DNA of 41,153 nt, from positions 1-41,153 of the forward strand of contig NZ_BAFZ01000108.1 in the NCBI RefSeq assembly GCF_000308575.1, written 5' to 3'. Source of the DNA: Nocardia exalbida NBRC 100660. GTDB lineage: Bacteria > Actinomycetota > Actinomycetes > Mycobacteriales > Mycobacteriaceae. Both the position numbers and the translations under genes were made by a program. This document shows positions 30,298-37,625 of the stretch, piece after piece (the first letter of the stretch is position 1; each line of letters opens with the position of its first letter). The notes beneath the pieces are model-generated. The model was not told the DNA's origin, searched no databases, and saw nothing but the letters and a program-made list of their open reading frames with translations.

Positions 30298-31014
30298 ATG
30301 GCCGACATGGCGGTACCGCAGCTCTGGACCGACGACCTGTCCGGCACGCTGGATTTCTACAAAACACTCGGTTACACGGTGACGCACGAGCAGACCCGCC
30401 CCTACGTCTACGGCGCGATAGAGGACCACGGCTGCGCGCTGCACTTCGTGCCCGCACCCAAGGACGGCGACGTCCCCACCGAACGCGCGGGCTGTCTCGT
30501 CTTGGTCGACGACGTCGCGAGCAGGCATCAGGCTTTCAGCACGGCGCTGCGCACCCGCTACGGCAAGGTCCCCGCGAAGGGTCTGCCCCGGATCACCCGC
30601 TTCCGGCCGGGGCAGTCCCGGTTCACCGTGGTCGATCCGGCGGGTAATCAGGTGATCTACATCCAGCGCGACGAACCCCCGGAAGTGGAATACGGCGGAT
30701 CGAAGAAGCTGGACGGGCTGGCCAGAGTGCTGGACAACGCCCGCATCCTGCGTGATTTCAAGACCGACGACAAGGCCGCGTTCCGCGTGCTCGAGGTCGG
30801 TCTCGGCCGGTTCCGTGCCGAGGCGCCGCGGCTGGACGTTGCCCGGGCGCTGGCGGCGCTCGCCGAACTGGCCGTCGCGATCGGAGAACCGGGTCGCGCC
30901 GAGCAGTTCCGCGACGGGTTGCGCGCGATGGGGCTGTCCGCCGGGGAACGCGCGTCCATCACCGGGGAGTTGCGCGCCTCCGACGACCTCACGGCCTGGC
31001 TGTCGGAGACATAG
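30298..31014 (+). CDS. VOC superfamily (glyoxalase/bleomycin-resistance fold) protein with C-terminal helical extension
   Basis: A 238-residue protein. The N-terminal half (about 1-125) is a VOC module: VPQLWTDDLSGTLDFYKTLGYTVTHEQ, YGAIEDHGCALHFVP, CLVLVDDVASRHQAFSTALR, FTVVDPAGNQVIYIQRDE. The metal/substrate-type positions (Gln/His/Glu pattern) are only partly kept, so catalysis is not assured; such proteins often bind drugs or act as dioxygenase/isomerase relatives. The remaining 100 residues form amphipathic helices (LARVLDNARILRDFK, VARALAALAELAVAIG) resembling a TPR-like pair. ATG 30298 follows GGGAGGATTTC. It is divergent from padR and likely repressed by it, suggesting an inducible detoxification or resistance role. 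Confidence 0.88.
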   Translation: MADMAVPQLWTDDLSGTLDFYKTLGYTVTHEQTRPYVYGAIEDHGCALHFVPAPKDGDVPTERAGCLVLVDDVASRHQAFSTALRTRYGKVPAKGLPRITRFRPGQSRFTVVDPAGNQVIYIQRDEPPEVEYGGSKKLDGLARVLDNARILRDFKTDDKAAFRVLEVGLGRFRAEAPRLDVARALAALAELAVAIGEPGRAEQFRDGLRAMGLSAGERASITGELRASDDLTAWLSET

Positions 31015-31030
31015 CCGCCGGTCGGCGCAC

Positions 31031-31795
31031 TCACGCCGCGGTCAGCACCTCCGGTCCGTCCGGAGTGATCGCGATGGTGTGTTCGGAGTGGGCGGTCCGC
31101 GAGCCGTCCGCCGAGCGGATGGTCCAGCCATCGGGATCGGTGACGATGCGGTCGGTCGTGCGCGCGAACCACGGTTCGATCGCGATGGTGAGTCCGGGCC
31201 GCAGCCGATAGCCGCGCCCGGGCCTGCCCGCGTTCGGCACGTGCGGGTCCTCGTGCATGGTGCGGCCCAGGCCGTGTCCGCCGAACTCCGTATTCACCGG
31301 GTAGCCGTACGCACGCGCCACCGCGGCGATGGCGGCGGAGATATCGCCGATGTGGTTGCCGGGCACCGCGGCCACGATCGCCGCGGACAGCGCCTCCTCG
31401 GTGGCCCGCACCAGCCGCGCGTCCTCGTCCGCGGCGGAACCGGTCACCACCGTGGTCGCCGCGTCCGCGACCCAGCCATCGATCCCGACCGCGAGGTCCA
31501 TACTCAGCACGTCGCCGTCGCGCAGCGTGTAGTCGAACGGAAGTCCGTGCAGCACCGCGTCGTTCACCGACAGGCAGACGGTGTTGCGGAACGGCCCGCG
31601 CCCGAACGAGGGGGCGTAGTCCCAGTAGCAGGACTGCGCGCCGCGTTCGCGGATGCGCTCGCGGACGTGGGCTTCCAGGTCGAGCAGATTCACTCCCACC
31701 CGCGCGCGCTCACGAAGCTCGGCGAGCACGCCCGCGACGAAACGCCCTGTCACTCGCATTCGCGCGATCTCCCCGGGGCTCTTCAACTCGACCAT
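31031..31795 (-). CDS. map: Type I methionine aminopeptidase
   Basis: A 254-residue enzyme that removes N-terminal Met from nascent proteins. All site residues are present: His83 (VLHGLP), metal ligands Asp100 and Asp111 (SMDLAVGIDGWVADAATT), His174 (FGGHGLGR), Glu207 (IAIEPWF) and Glu238 (HSEHTIAI). It is a class without the SH3-type N-terminal extension. ATG 31795 follows GGAGG. It faces a small XRE regulator across a region with two copies of a palindrome, so it is likely a regulated, non-housekeeping copy; whether another map exists elsewhere cannot be seen here. It ends 16 bases from the convergent VOC gene. Confidence 0.95.
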   Translation of the reverse strand: MVELKSPGEIARMRVTGRFVAGVLAELRERARVGVNLLDLEAHVRERIRERGAQSCYWDYAPSFGRGPFRNTVCLSVNDAVLHGLPFDYTLRDGDVLSMDLAVGIDGWVADAATTVVTGSAADEDARLVRATEEALSAAIVAAVPGNHIGDISAAIAAVARAYGYPVNTEFGGHGLGRTMHEDPHVPNAGRPGRGYRLRPGLTIAIEPWFARTTDRIVTDPDGWTIRSADGSRTAHSEHTIAITPDGPEVLTAA

Positions 31796-31811
31796 CTATC
31801 CTCCGCACATC

Positions 31812-31825
31812 GGTATTTTAATACC
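31812..31825. promoter_or_regulatory. Operator site 1 of the map/XRE intergenic region
   Basis: GGTATTTTAATACC, a perfect 14-bp palindrome 16 bases upstream of the map start codon, in an A+T-rich island that stands out from the G+C-rich flanks. Probable binding site of the divergently encoded XRE regulator. Confidence 0.7.
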
Positions 31826-31839
31826 ACGATAGCCGTGCC

Positions 31840-31853
31840 GGTATTTTAATCCC
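31840..31853. promoter_or_regulatory. Operator site 2 of the map/XRE intergenic region
   Basis: GGTATTTTAATCCC, identical to site 1 except at one base of the right arm, starting 28 bases from it in the same orientation. It lies 46 bases upstream of the XRE gene. Confidence 0.65.
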
Positions 31854-31899
31854 AATCGGGTCGCTTGCGGTGCTCACCGGCCGTCCGTAGCCTGAGCGC

Positions 31900-32163
31900 A
31901 TGGTCCGGCTCCCGTTGACCCCCGCGCAGATCGAGGCAGGCCGCCGCCTCGGCACCGCCTTGCGCGCCGCTCGCGCGGACCGCGAACTCACCGAGGTCGC
32001 GCGGGCGGCCGGAATCTCCCCGGAGACGCTGCGCAAGATCGAGACCGGCCGGCTGCCCTCTCCGGCCTTCGGCACCGTCGTCGCGTTGGGGCAGGCGCTG
32101 GCGGTCCCGCTCGACGATCTCGCGGACATCTGGCGCTCGGCGGGGCTCGCCGAATCCGCCTAG
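31900..32163 (+). CDS. Small XRE-family (helix-turn-helix) regulator
   Basis: An 87-residue protein consisting essentially of one lambda-repressor-like domain: GRRLGTALRAARADRELTEVARAAGISPETLRKIETGRLPSPAFGTVVALGQALAVPLDDLADIWR. It has no sensory domain. It is divergent from map across twin palindromes, so it is probably an autorepressor that also controls map. Its TAG stop shares the CTAG at 32160-32163 with the stop of the convergent PPOX gene, so the two 3' ends overlap by three bases. No strong ribosome-binding site precedes ATG 31900. Confidence 0.88.
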   Translation: MVRLPLTPAQIEAGRRLGTALRAARADRELTEVARAAGISPETLRKIETGRLPSPAFGTVVALGQALAVPLDDLADIWRSAGLAESA

Positions 32164-32555
32164 GGCAGATCGCCTGTCGTCCTCGGATCGATCGCGATGC
32201 CGACGGACGCGTCCGCGCCGCGCAGCAGCTTGTGGCCGCGAATGGCGAGCCGGCCGATGAGGCCGTACTTGCTCGCTACCAGGTCCCGGACCCGTTGCGT
32301 GCCGTCCGCGTCGAGGATGCGGGCGCTGCCCGGCAGGACCTCCTGCGCGGTGGGGCGGCCGCGCCCGTCACAGACCTGCAGCGTGACGTCGGGGTTGCGG
32401 CGGATCCGCTTGACCTTCCAGGTCTTCGGATTGGTCCAGACGACGATCCGGTCCCCCTCCGGAGCCACCCACACCGGTGTGCCGACCGGCGTCCCGTCCT
32501 TCTTGAAGGTGGTCAGCAGGACGGTCCTGCTCTGGCTCATCTCGTTCCACGTCAT
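32160..32555 (-). CDS. PPOX-class F420-dependent protein (paralogue 2)
   Basis: A 131-residue split-barrel protein very similar to the one at 29183-29566: TVLLTTFKKDGTPVGTPVWVAPEGD, WKVKRIRRNPDVTLQVCDGRG, GSARILDADGTQRVRDLVASKYG and a closing KLLRGADASVGIAI. It probably binds F420 or a flavin; the reaction is unknown. Two starts compete: ATG 32555 (no ribosome-binding site) and ATG 32540 (GGAACGAG before it, giving MSQSRTVLLTTFKKDG), the latter closer to the paralogue. The stop overlaps that of the XRE gene. Confidence 0.9.
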   Translation of the reverse strand: MTWNEMSQSRTVLLTTFKKDGTPVGTPVWVAPEGDRIVVWTNPKTWKVKRIRRNPDVTLQVCDGRGRPTAQEVLPGSARILDADGTQRVRDLVASKYGLIGRLAIRGHKLLRGADASVGIAIDPRTTGDLP

Positions 32556-32613
32556 AGGGAAACGGTAGACCCGAACACCGGCGCAGACATCCGACCGGAG
32601 AACGGTTCGCCAT

Positions 32614-32673
32614 TACGCGTTCGCGCGTAGCTCTCCGGCGGACGTGGGCGGCGACGCGCTCGCTCCGCCGCCC
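32614..32673 (-). terminator. Two hairpins downstream of the epoxide hydrolase gene
   Basis: GGGCGGCG (32646-32653) pairs with CGCCGCCC (32666-32673), starting ten bases after the epoxide hydrolase stop. A second small hairpin, TACGCG-TTCG-CGCGTA with a stable UUCG-type loop, lies at 32614-32629. Together they are a plausible minus-strand terminator. Confidence 0.5.
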
Positions 32674-32682
32674 TCTCGACCG

Positions 32683-33849
32683 CTACCCGCGATGCTTGCG
32701 GAAGAAGGCGCGGACATCGGCCACGAACAGCTCCGGTTGCTCCGCCGCGGCGAAGTGCCCGCCCTCGCTGTATTCGGTGAAATGCTCGATGTGCCCCTCC
32801 GGATTCATCACCCGGCGCATCAACGGGTGCGTGCCGAACACCGCCCATCCCTGCGGCACCCCGGATGGCATCACCCAGTCCATCCCGGAATGAGCGTTCT
32901 CCCAGAGGAATTGCGCCGCCGACGCGCCACTGCGGGTGAACCAGTAGATGCTGACATTGGTCAGTAGCAGGTCACGATCCACCGCCTCACCCACCGGCCG
33001 TGCCGGGTCGGTCCAGGCTTGGAACTTCTCCGCGATCCAGCCGAGCTGCGCGATGGGCGAATCGGTCAGGGCGGCCGCTATGGCGTTCGGCTGAGTGGTC
33101 TGCAGCGTCAGGTATCCCTTCTGCTGGGCCCACTTCTCCCGTTCAGCACCGATAACGGCGAGCTCGTCGCCGGTGAGCCCGTCCGGCATCGGCAGTTGCT
33201 CGCCCACCAGGCCGAGTGTGCCCGGGTCGCTGTTCACATGCGTCGCGATCACCCGCTCCGGATGGGTGGCGGCAAGGCGTCCGGTGACGCCCGCGCCGAT
33301 GTCGCCGCCCTGCGCCACGAACTTCTCGTAACCCAGCCTGCTCATCAGTTCCGCGAACGCCTCGGTCGTGCGCGCCAGCTCCCACCCCGTCGCGGCCAGG
33401 GGCGTGGAGAACCCGAACCCGGGCAGCGAGGGGATCACCAGGTGGAAGGCATCCGCCGGGTCACCGCCGTGCGCCCGCGGATCGGTCAGCGGGCCGATCA
33501 GCTCCAGGAACTCCACCACCGATCCCGGGTAGCCGTGGGTGATCAGCAGCGGAATCGCGTCCGGCTCGGGCGAGCGCACATGGAAGAAGTGGATGGTCTG
33601 GCCGTCGATCTCGGTGGTGAACTGGGGGTGGGCGTTCAACCGCGCCTCCTGCGCGCGCCAATCGAATTCGTCACGCCAGTACTGCGCCAGTTCGCGCAGG
33701 TAGTTCGGCGCGATCCCGCGGTCCCAGCCCCCCTCGGTGCCCGGCACCACGTACGGCGAGCGCGCCCGGCCGAGCCGCTCCCGCAAGTCGTCGAGGTCGG
33801 CCTGGGGGATGTCGATGCGGAAAGGCCGGATCTGCTTCGTGTTCGTCAT
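32683..33849 (-). CDS. Epoxide hydrolase (alpha/beta hydrolase with EHN domain)
   Basis: A 388-residue enzyme that should open epoxides to diols. The N-terminal EHN domain (about 8-115) has IRPFRIDIPQADLDDLRERL and GIAPNYLRELAQYWRDEFDWRAQEARLN. The hydrolase core has the oxyanion motif HGYPGS (105-110), nucleophile Asp183 in GGDIGAG and catalytic His365 in EGGHFAAAEQPE. No signal peptide is visible, so it is probably cytosolic. ATG 33849 gives MTNTKQIRPFRI; upstream extension lacks a ribosome-binding site. A 25-bp inverted repeat begins 20 bases upstream of the start, so expression is probably controlled by a regulator encoded elsewhere. Confidence 0.93.
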   Translation of the reverse strand: MTNTKQIRPFRIDIPQADLDDLRERLGRARSPYVVPGTEGGWDRGIAPNYLRELAQYWRDEFDWRAQEARLNAHPQFTTEIDGQTIHFFHVRSPEPDAIPLLITHGYPGSVVEFLELIGPLTDPRAHGGDPADAFHLVIPSLPGFGFSTPLAATGWELARTTEAFAELMSRLGYEKFVAQGGDIGAGVTGRLAATHPERVIATHVNSDPGTLGLVGEQLPMPDGLTGDELAVIGAEREKWAQQKGYLTLQTTQPNAIAAALTDSPIAQLGWIAEKFQAWTDPARPVGEAVDRDLLLTNVSIYWFTRSGASAAQFLWENAHSGMDWVMPSGVPQGWAVFGTHPLMRRVMNPEGHIEHFTEYSEGGHFAAAEQPELFVADVRAFFRKHRG

Positions 33850-33868
33850 GAGAGCCACTGTCGCGTCT

Positions 33869-33893
33869 ATTGCGGAAGACTTGCTTCCGCAAT
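33869..33893. promoter_or_regulatory. 25-bp inverted repeat (10-5-10) upstream of the epoxide hydrolase
   Basis: ATTGCGGAAG, centre ACTTG, CTTCCGCAAT: the arms are perfect reverse complements. It lies 20 bases from the epoxide hydrolase start and 71 bases upstream of the divergent GGCT-fold gene, so a bound dimer could control both. The size fits a TetR-, MarR- or GntR-type operator. No such regulator is adjacent. Confidence 0.65.
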
Positions 33894-33963
33894 CTGCCGA
33901 CTTCGTCGCACGGTTTCCGGTCGGGCGCCGGGGACGCTGTGCGGGTACGGCGAAGAGCCGAGA

Positions 33964-34752
33964 ATGGGTGTCATGATGGCGCGGCATCTCGAGGGCACGG
34001 CCGGCTCGGCGACACCCCGAGCGGCATCGGACGCGGATCGGCACCGCTCGCGCGGCGACCTGGTCTGGTACGCCGCGTACGGCTCCAATATGAGCCTGAC
34101 CAGGCTGCGCACCTACCTTCGCGGCGGCAGACCGGAGGGCGGAGCGCTCACCCTGCCCGGCTGCCGCGACCACGCCGACCCGATCCGCTCGATCCCCCTC
34201 CTGCTCCCGGGCGTGCTGTATTTCGCCACCGAATCGCTGACCTGGACCGGCGGCCGCGCCTTCTACGACCCGGGCTGCCCCGGCGAGATGGCCGTGCGCG
34301 CCCACCTGCTCACCACCGCCCAGTTCTCCGACATCGTGGCGCAGGAGATGTATCGCGCCCCGGGCACGGAGCTGAAGTTGACCGAGGTGCTCGAGACGGG
34401 GACGACAACGCTCGGTCCCGGCCGGTACGAGACCCTGGTCTGCACGGGAACACATACCGGACACCCGGTGCTCACCTGCACCGCACCGTGGCGTTGTCGC
34501 GACGTGCGGGGCAATCCGCCCGCCGCCGCCTACCTGCGGCACCTGGCCGCGGGCCTGCGTGCCGCGCACGGCTGGTCCCGCCGGGCGACCGCGGGCTACC
34601 TCGCCACTCGTCCCGGCGCCGACCGGCGATGGACGCCCGAAGCGGTTCACGAACTGATCGGCGCGAAGGAGCCTCGGCGGCGAACCTACGAGGAGACCGC
34701 GGCCGCCCGGGTCCAATCCCCGACCGGCGACTCGTCCTCGTTGTCCCGGTAG
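33964..34752 (+). CDS. Gamma-glutamylcyclotransferase-like (GGCT fold) protein
   Basis: A 262-residue protein. WYAAYGSNMSLTRLRTYLRGG is the YGSN substrate-binding motif of the GGCT/AIG2-like fold, and GVLYFATESLTWTGGRAFYDPG and RAHLLTTAQFSDIVAQEMYR follow the actinobacterial version, sometimes labelled histone deacetylase in databases without good reason. The actual substrate is unknown; a gamma-glutamyl compound is possible. About 30 Arg/Ser/Ala-rich residues precede the domain; ATG codons at 33964, 33973 and 33976 are all in frame, so the start is soft. The last 67 bases overlap the 3' end of the convergent PucR-type gene, an unusually deep convergent overlap. Confidence 0.82.
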   Translation: MGVMMARHLEGTAGSATPRAASDADRHRSRGDLVWYAAYGSNMSLTRLRTYLRGGRPEGGALTLPGCRDHADPIRSIPLLLPGVLYFATESLTWTGGRAFYDPGCPGEMAVRAHLLTTAQFSDIVAQEMYRAPGTELKLTEVLETGTTTLGPGRYETLVCTGTHTGHPVLTCTAPWRCRDVRGNPPAAAYLRHLAAGLRAAHGWSRRATAGYLATRPGADRRWTPEAVHELIGAKEPRRRTYEETAAARVQSPTGDSSSLSR

Positions 34753-35957
34753 CTGCGGGCGACCAGCGCGGCGCGCAGATACCAGACCCCGGAGGCCTGA
34801 GCGGGGTCGAATCCGGTGAGCTGACCGATGCGCTTGAGCCGGTAGTCCACGGTGTTGGTGTGGATGTGCAGCGATCGCGCGGTGCGCTGGCGATTCAGGT
34901 TCGTACCGATATGCCGTTTGAGCGTTTCGAGGAGTTCGGGGTGCTCGTCGAGCGGATCGAGCAGCGTCCGGAGGGTTTCCAAGCCGGGGCCCGGCCGGGT
35001 GAGCTGGTATTCCAGCGCCAGGTCGTCGAATCGGAACAGCCCGCGTCTCCAGCGCAGCCGCTGCACCATGTCGAGCAGTTCGTGGGCGCGGTCGGCGGCC
35101 GTCGGCACCTCGACCGGTGCCGCGACGATCACCGTCGCCACGATCGGCACCTGGGCCGCGCGGCCGAGCCCCTCCACCAGGTCGTCGAGGGCCTTGTCCT
35201 CGAACGAGGCGGACGGCAGCAAGACGGTGCCGCCGTCCACGCTCAGCAGCGACAGCACCGCCTCACCGCAGCGGGTCGCGAGTTCGGATTGCACCCGGCG
35301 CAGTTTTCGCCGCGCCACCACCGCCCCGTCGAGTTGCGGATTGCGTTCGTCCGGATGGGGTGGAATCGCCAGCGCGAGAACCGAATAGGAGTCGGCGATC
35401 TGGATGCCGCACTCGCGGGCCATGGTGAAGGTGGGGTGTCCGCCGAGCAGGGCCGAGGCGAGGGTGTGCGCCGCCGTGTGATGCTCGCCGACCACCGCGC
35501 GCAACTCGGTCACGTAGGCGCGCGAGACAGTCGAGGTGATGGTGTCCAGGATCTCCAGCAGGCGGCGGCTGATGTCCTTGAGGCTGTCGAAATCCGCGGC
35601 GGTCGCGTTCGCGACGATCAGGTCGAAGCCGAGCTTGAACCCTTCGTGCACGGCGTGGTGGATGGTGTCGATCGGGATGCCCTCACGCGCCCAGCCCGCC
35701 GCGGCGTTGCGCAGCAGCAAGGTCTTCTCCGGGATGTCGCTGCCGTCGAGCATGCTGACGGCCAGTTCCAGGCACAAGCGGGTGATGTTGGTGATGTCGC
35801 CGTTGAGCGCCTCGCCGGGGAGGGTCCGGCAGTGCGCGACGGTCTCGATGAAGTGGCCGACCATTTTGCGAGACAGATTCCGCACGTCCCGCAGGGAAGA
35901 ACTGGCCGGGCGGCCCGAGAGGGTCAGATCCGGGCCTGCCGAATCGGTGATGGACAT
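34686..35957 (-). CDS. PucR/CdaR-type transcriptional regulator
   Basis: A 423-residue regulator. The N-terminal region (about 25-165) is an all-helical RsbRD-like domain (GIPIDTIHHAVHEGFKLGFDL, LLEILDTITSTVSRAYVTELRA). The middle is a GGDEF-like/CdaR domain (about 170-300), and the C-terminus has the PucR helix-turn-helix: LLETLKRHIGTNLNRQRTARSLHIHTNTVDYRLKRIGQLTG. ATG 35957 has AAGGAG five bases upstream. Relatives respond to purines, amino acids or redox state, and the D-amino-acid oxidase nearby could be a target, but that is only context. It is divergent from a small gene that resembles its own N-terminal domain. Confidence 0.92.
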   Translation of the reverse strand: MSITDSAGPDLTLSGRPASSSLRDVRNLSRKMVGHFIETVAHCRTLPGEALNGDITNITRLCLELAVSMLDGSDIPEKTLLLRNAAAGWAREGIPIDTIHHAVHEGFKLGFDLIVANATAADFDSLKDISRRLLEILDTITSTVSRAYVTELRAVVGEHHTAAHTLASALLGGHPTFTMARECGIQIADSYSVLALAIPPHPDERNPQLDGAVVARRKLRRVQSELATRCGEAVLSLLSVDGGTVLLPSASFEDKALDDLVEGLGRAAQVPIVATVIVAAPVEVPTAADRAHELLDMVQRLRWRRGLFRFDDLALEYQLTRPGPGLETLRTLLDPLDEHPELLETLKRHIGTNLNRQRTARSLHIHTNTVDYRLKRIGQLTGFDPAQASGVWYLRAALVARSYRDNEDESPVGDWTRAAAVSS

Positions 35958-36071
35958 GTGACTCCTTCAGTCCCCGATCACGGAAAGTACTCCACGGTAA
36001 CTTGACCGGGTCGACGTGCCGAGGGTCGCGCCCCCGGTTGGGGACACCACCCGAACCACGCGGTGCGCGTC

Positions 36072-36085
36072 TGTGAAGCATCACA
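36072..36085. promoter_or_regulatory. TGTGA-N4-TCACA palindrome between the pucR-type gene and its small paralogue
   Basis: TGTGA (36072-36076), AGCA, TCACA (36081-36085). It has CRP/FNR-like half-sites but a 4-base instead of a 6-base centre. It sits midway in the divergent intergenic region, 81 bases before the small gene's ATG and 115 bases from the regulator's start. It could equally be the regulator's own operator. Confidence 0.4.
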
Positions 36086-36165
36086 AGTCGTATTCGCGCG
36101 GTCGAATTCTTTCGATCCCCGTCGTAACGTCGGTAGCAGCAGGGTCGCCGGGCGGAGGGAGGGCC

Positions 36166-36543
36166 ATGAATATCGGCCCGCACGAGAAAGATCGGGACAT
36201 CGCCGAGGTGCCCGCGAGATCCGATCGTGGCACCCGTCGCAGCGGTCCCGACGCGCTGATCCGAATGGGGCTGGAGTTGGCCCTCGTGCTGGTCGACGCG
36301 GCCGAGGCGGCCGGAAATCTCGCCCTGGGCCGGTTCGAGCACGCGGCCACCCGGTGCGCCCAGGCGGGCATCCCGATCGAAGCGGTGCACGCCGTTCTGC
36401 GCGACAGCGTCGACGCGGGCCTCGCCGGGCCCGTAGCCGGTTCGCCCGAGCGACGCACCCCACGTGACCAGGTCGAACCCGGCGTTCTCAGCGAATTCCT
36501 CGAGGCGCTGAACTCGGTCGTGGCGCGCAGCTACGCCAACTGA
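36166..36543 (+). CDS. Small standalone protein resembling the N-terminal domain of PucR-type regulators
   Basis: A 125-residue protein with no DNA-binding domain. MGLELALVLVDAAEAAG, HAATRCAQAGIPIEAVHAVLRDSVDAGL and FLEALNSVVARSYAN align segment by segment with LCLELAVSMLDGSDIPE, AAAGWAREGIPIDTIHHAVHEGFKLGF and LLEILDTITSTVSRAYVTE of the divergently encoded regulator. It thus looks like a free copy of that regulator's helical sensory/dimerisation domain. ATG 36166 is preceded by GGAGGGAGGGCC. It may form heterodimers with the regulator and modulate it; this is inference. It ends 21 bases from the convergent oxidase gene. Confidence 0.75.
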   Translation: MNIGPHEKDRDIAEVPARSDRGTRRSGPDALIRMGLELALVLVDAAEAAGNLALGRFEHAATRCAQAGIPIEAVHAVLRDSVDAGLAGPVAGSPERRTPRDQVEPGVLSEFLEALNSVVARSYAN

Positions 36544-36564
36544 TCCGACCGGGTCGCGGTCCGC

Positions 36565-37515
36565 TCACAGCGCGGCGACCAGCGCCGCGCTCTCCAGCGC
36601 GCATCCGTACCCGATGGTGATGCCGGAGCCGCCGTGGCCGTAGTTGTGGACGACGGGCGTGCCGGGCAGCACGGCGGTGTCGAGTTCCACGCGGACTTCC
36701 CGGCGACCGGGGCGCAGTCCCACCACGGTTTCCAGCACTTCGCTGCCCGCGAGAGCGGGAACCAGATCGCGGCAGCGCCGCAGAATCGATCGAGTGAGGC
36801 CGGGAGCCGGCGCCGTGTCCCACTCACCGATGTCCAGGGACCCGCCCAGCACGCAGTCGTTCGCGCGCGGATGGACGTAGGCGCGGCCGAGCGGATGCGC
36901 CTCGTCGCGGACCGAGACGGACAGTCCGGGATTCGCGACCCGCACGATCTGACCGCGGATCGGATACGCCTCCCGGTCGCCGACCAGCTCGGCGGCCCGC
37001 AGGCCTGCGCAGTTGATCACGACGTCCGGCGACAGGTCGGCGAGTTCGTCGAGCCCTCGCACGGTGCGCGGCACGCGGTGCGCGCCCGCCGCGTCCACTT
37101 GCGCACTGAGGAAGGGCAAGTAGGTCGGCATCTCCACCAAGGGAACTTCGAAACGGAACCCGAATCGGTAGCCCGGCGGCAGTTCGGCGCGCTCGGCCGA
37201 CCGGAACGAGCGCACCGACCGCGACCACGCCGGTATCGGGGGTTCGTCGCGATACAGCGCCATCGACGAGCACATCCGCACACCCGGCGCGCCCGCGGCG
37301 GCCAACCCCGCCAAGTGCTCGAAAGTGATCGCGCCCCAGGCCCGCACACGATCGGCGGGGCCCGCGGCGGTCGGAAACCAGACCGCGGCGGCCAGGAAAG
37401 ACGTCGTCGCCGTGATCGGCTCCGCGCTGACGACGATGACCTCGTGCCGCGCCCGGAGCAGTTCGGCCGCGGTGGACAGGCCCGTGATGCCCGAGCCGAG
37501 GACGACGATCCGCAT
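36565..37515 (-). CDS. FAD-dependent D-amino-acid oxidase
   Basis: A 316-residue DAO-family flavoenzyme that oxidatively deaminates D-amino acids. The N-terminus MRIVVLGSGITGLSTAAELL is the FAD dinucleotide-binding motif. TSFLAAAVWFPTAAGP, VINCAGLRAAELVGD, YPIRGQIVRV, GLRPGRREVRVE (the substrate-carboxylate Arg region) and NYGHGGSGITIGYGCALE follow in the order of D-amino-acid oxidases and D-aspartate oxidases. There is no visible C-terminal peroxisomal signal, as expected in bacteria. ATG 37515 is the natural start because the FAD fold begins at once; no good ribosome-binding site is seen. The nearby PucR-type regulator might control it. Confidence 0.93.
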   Translation of the reverse strand: MRIVVLGSGITGLSTAAELLRARHEVIVVSAEPITATTSFLAAAVWFPTAAGPADRVRAWGAITFEHLAGLAAAGAPGVRMCSSMALYRDEPPIPAWSRSVRSFRSAERAELPPGYRFGFRFEVPLVEMPTYLPFLSAQVDAAGAHRVPRTVRGLDELADLSPDVVINCAGLRAAELVGDREAYPIRGQIVRVANPGLSVSVRDEAHPLGRAYVHPRANDCVLGGSLDIGEWDTAPAPGLTRSILRRCRDLVPALAGSEVLETVVGLRPGRREVRVELDTAVLPGTPVVHNYGHGGSGITIGYGCALESAALVAAL

Positions 37516-37625
37516 GGAGGCGACATTATCGACCCCGGCCCGTGGGGGCCGTTGCCGCAGCACCGCCCATGGGGAGCCGTGCGTTTCGGCTGACTAGCCG
37601 GGGCGCCCCTGGGTATTGCCTGCAC

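Noticed and set aside
33019..33963. Long plus-strand extension upstream of the GGCT-fold gene
   Set aside because: It is antisense to the epoxide hydrolase, whose translation is unmistakable; the GGCT motif begins only after 33964.
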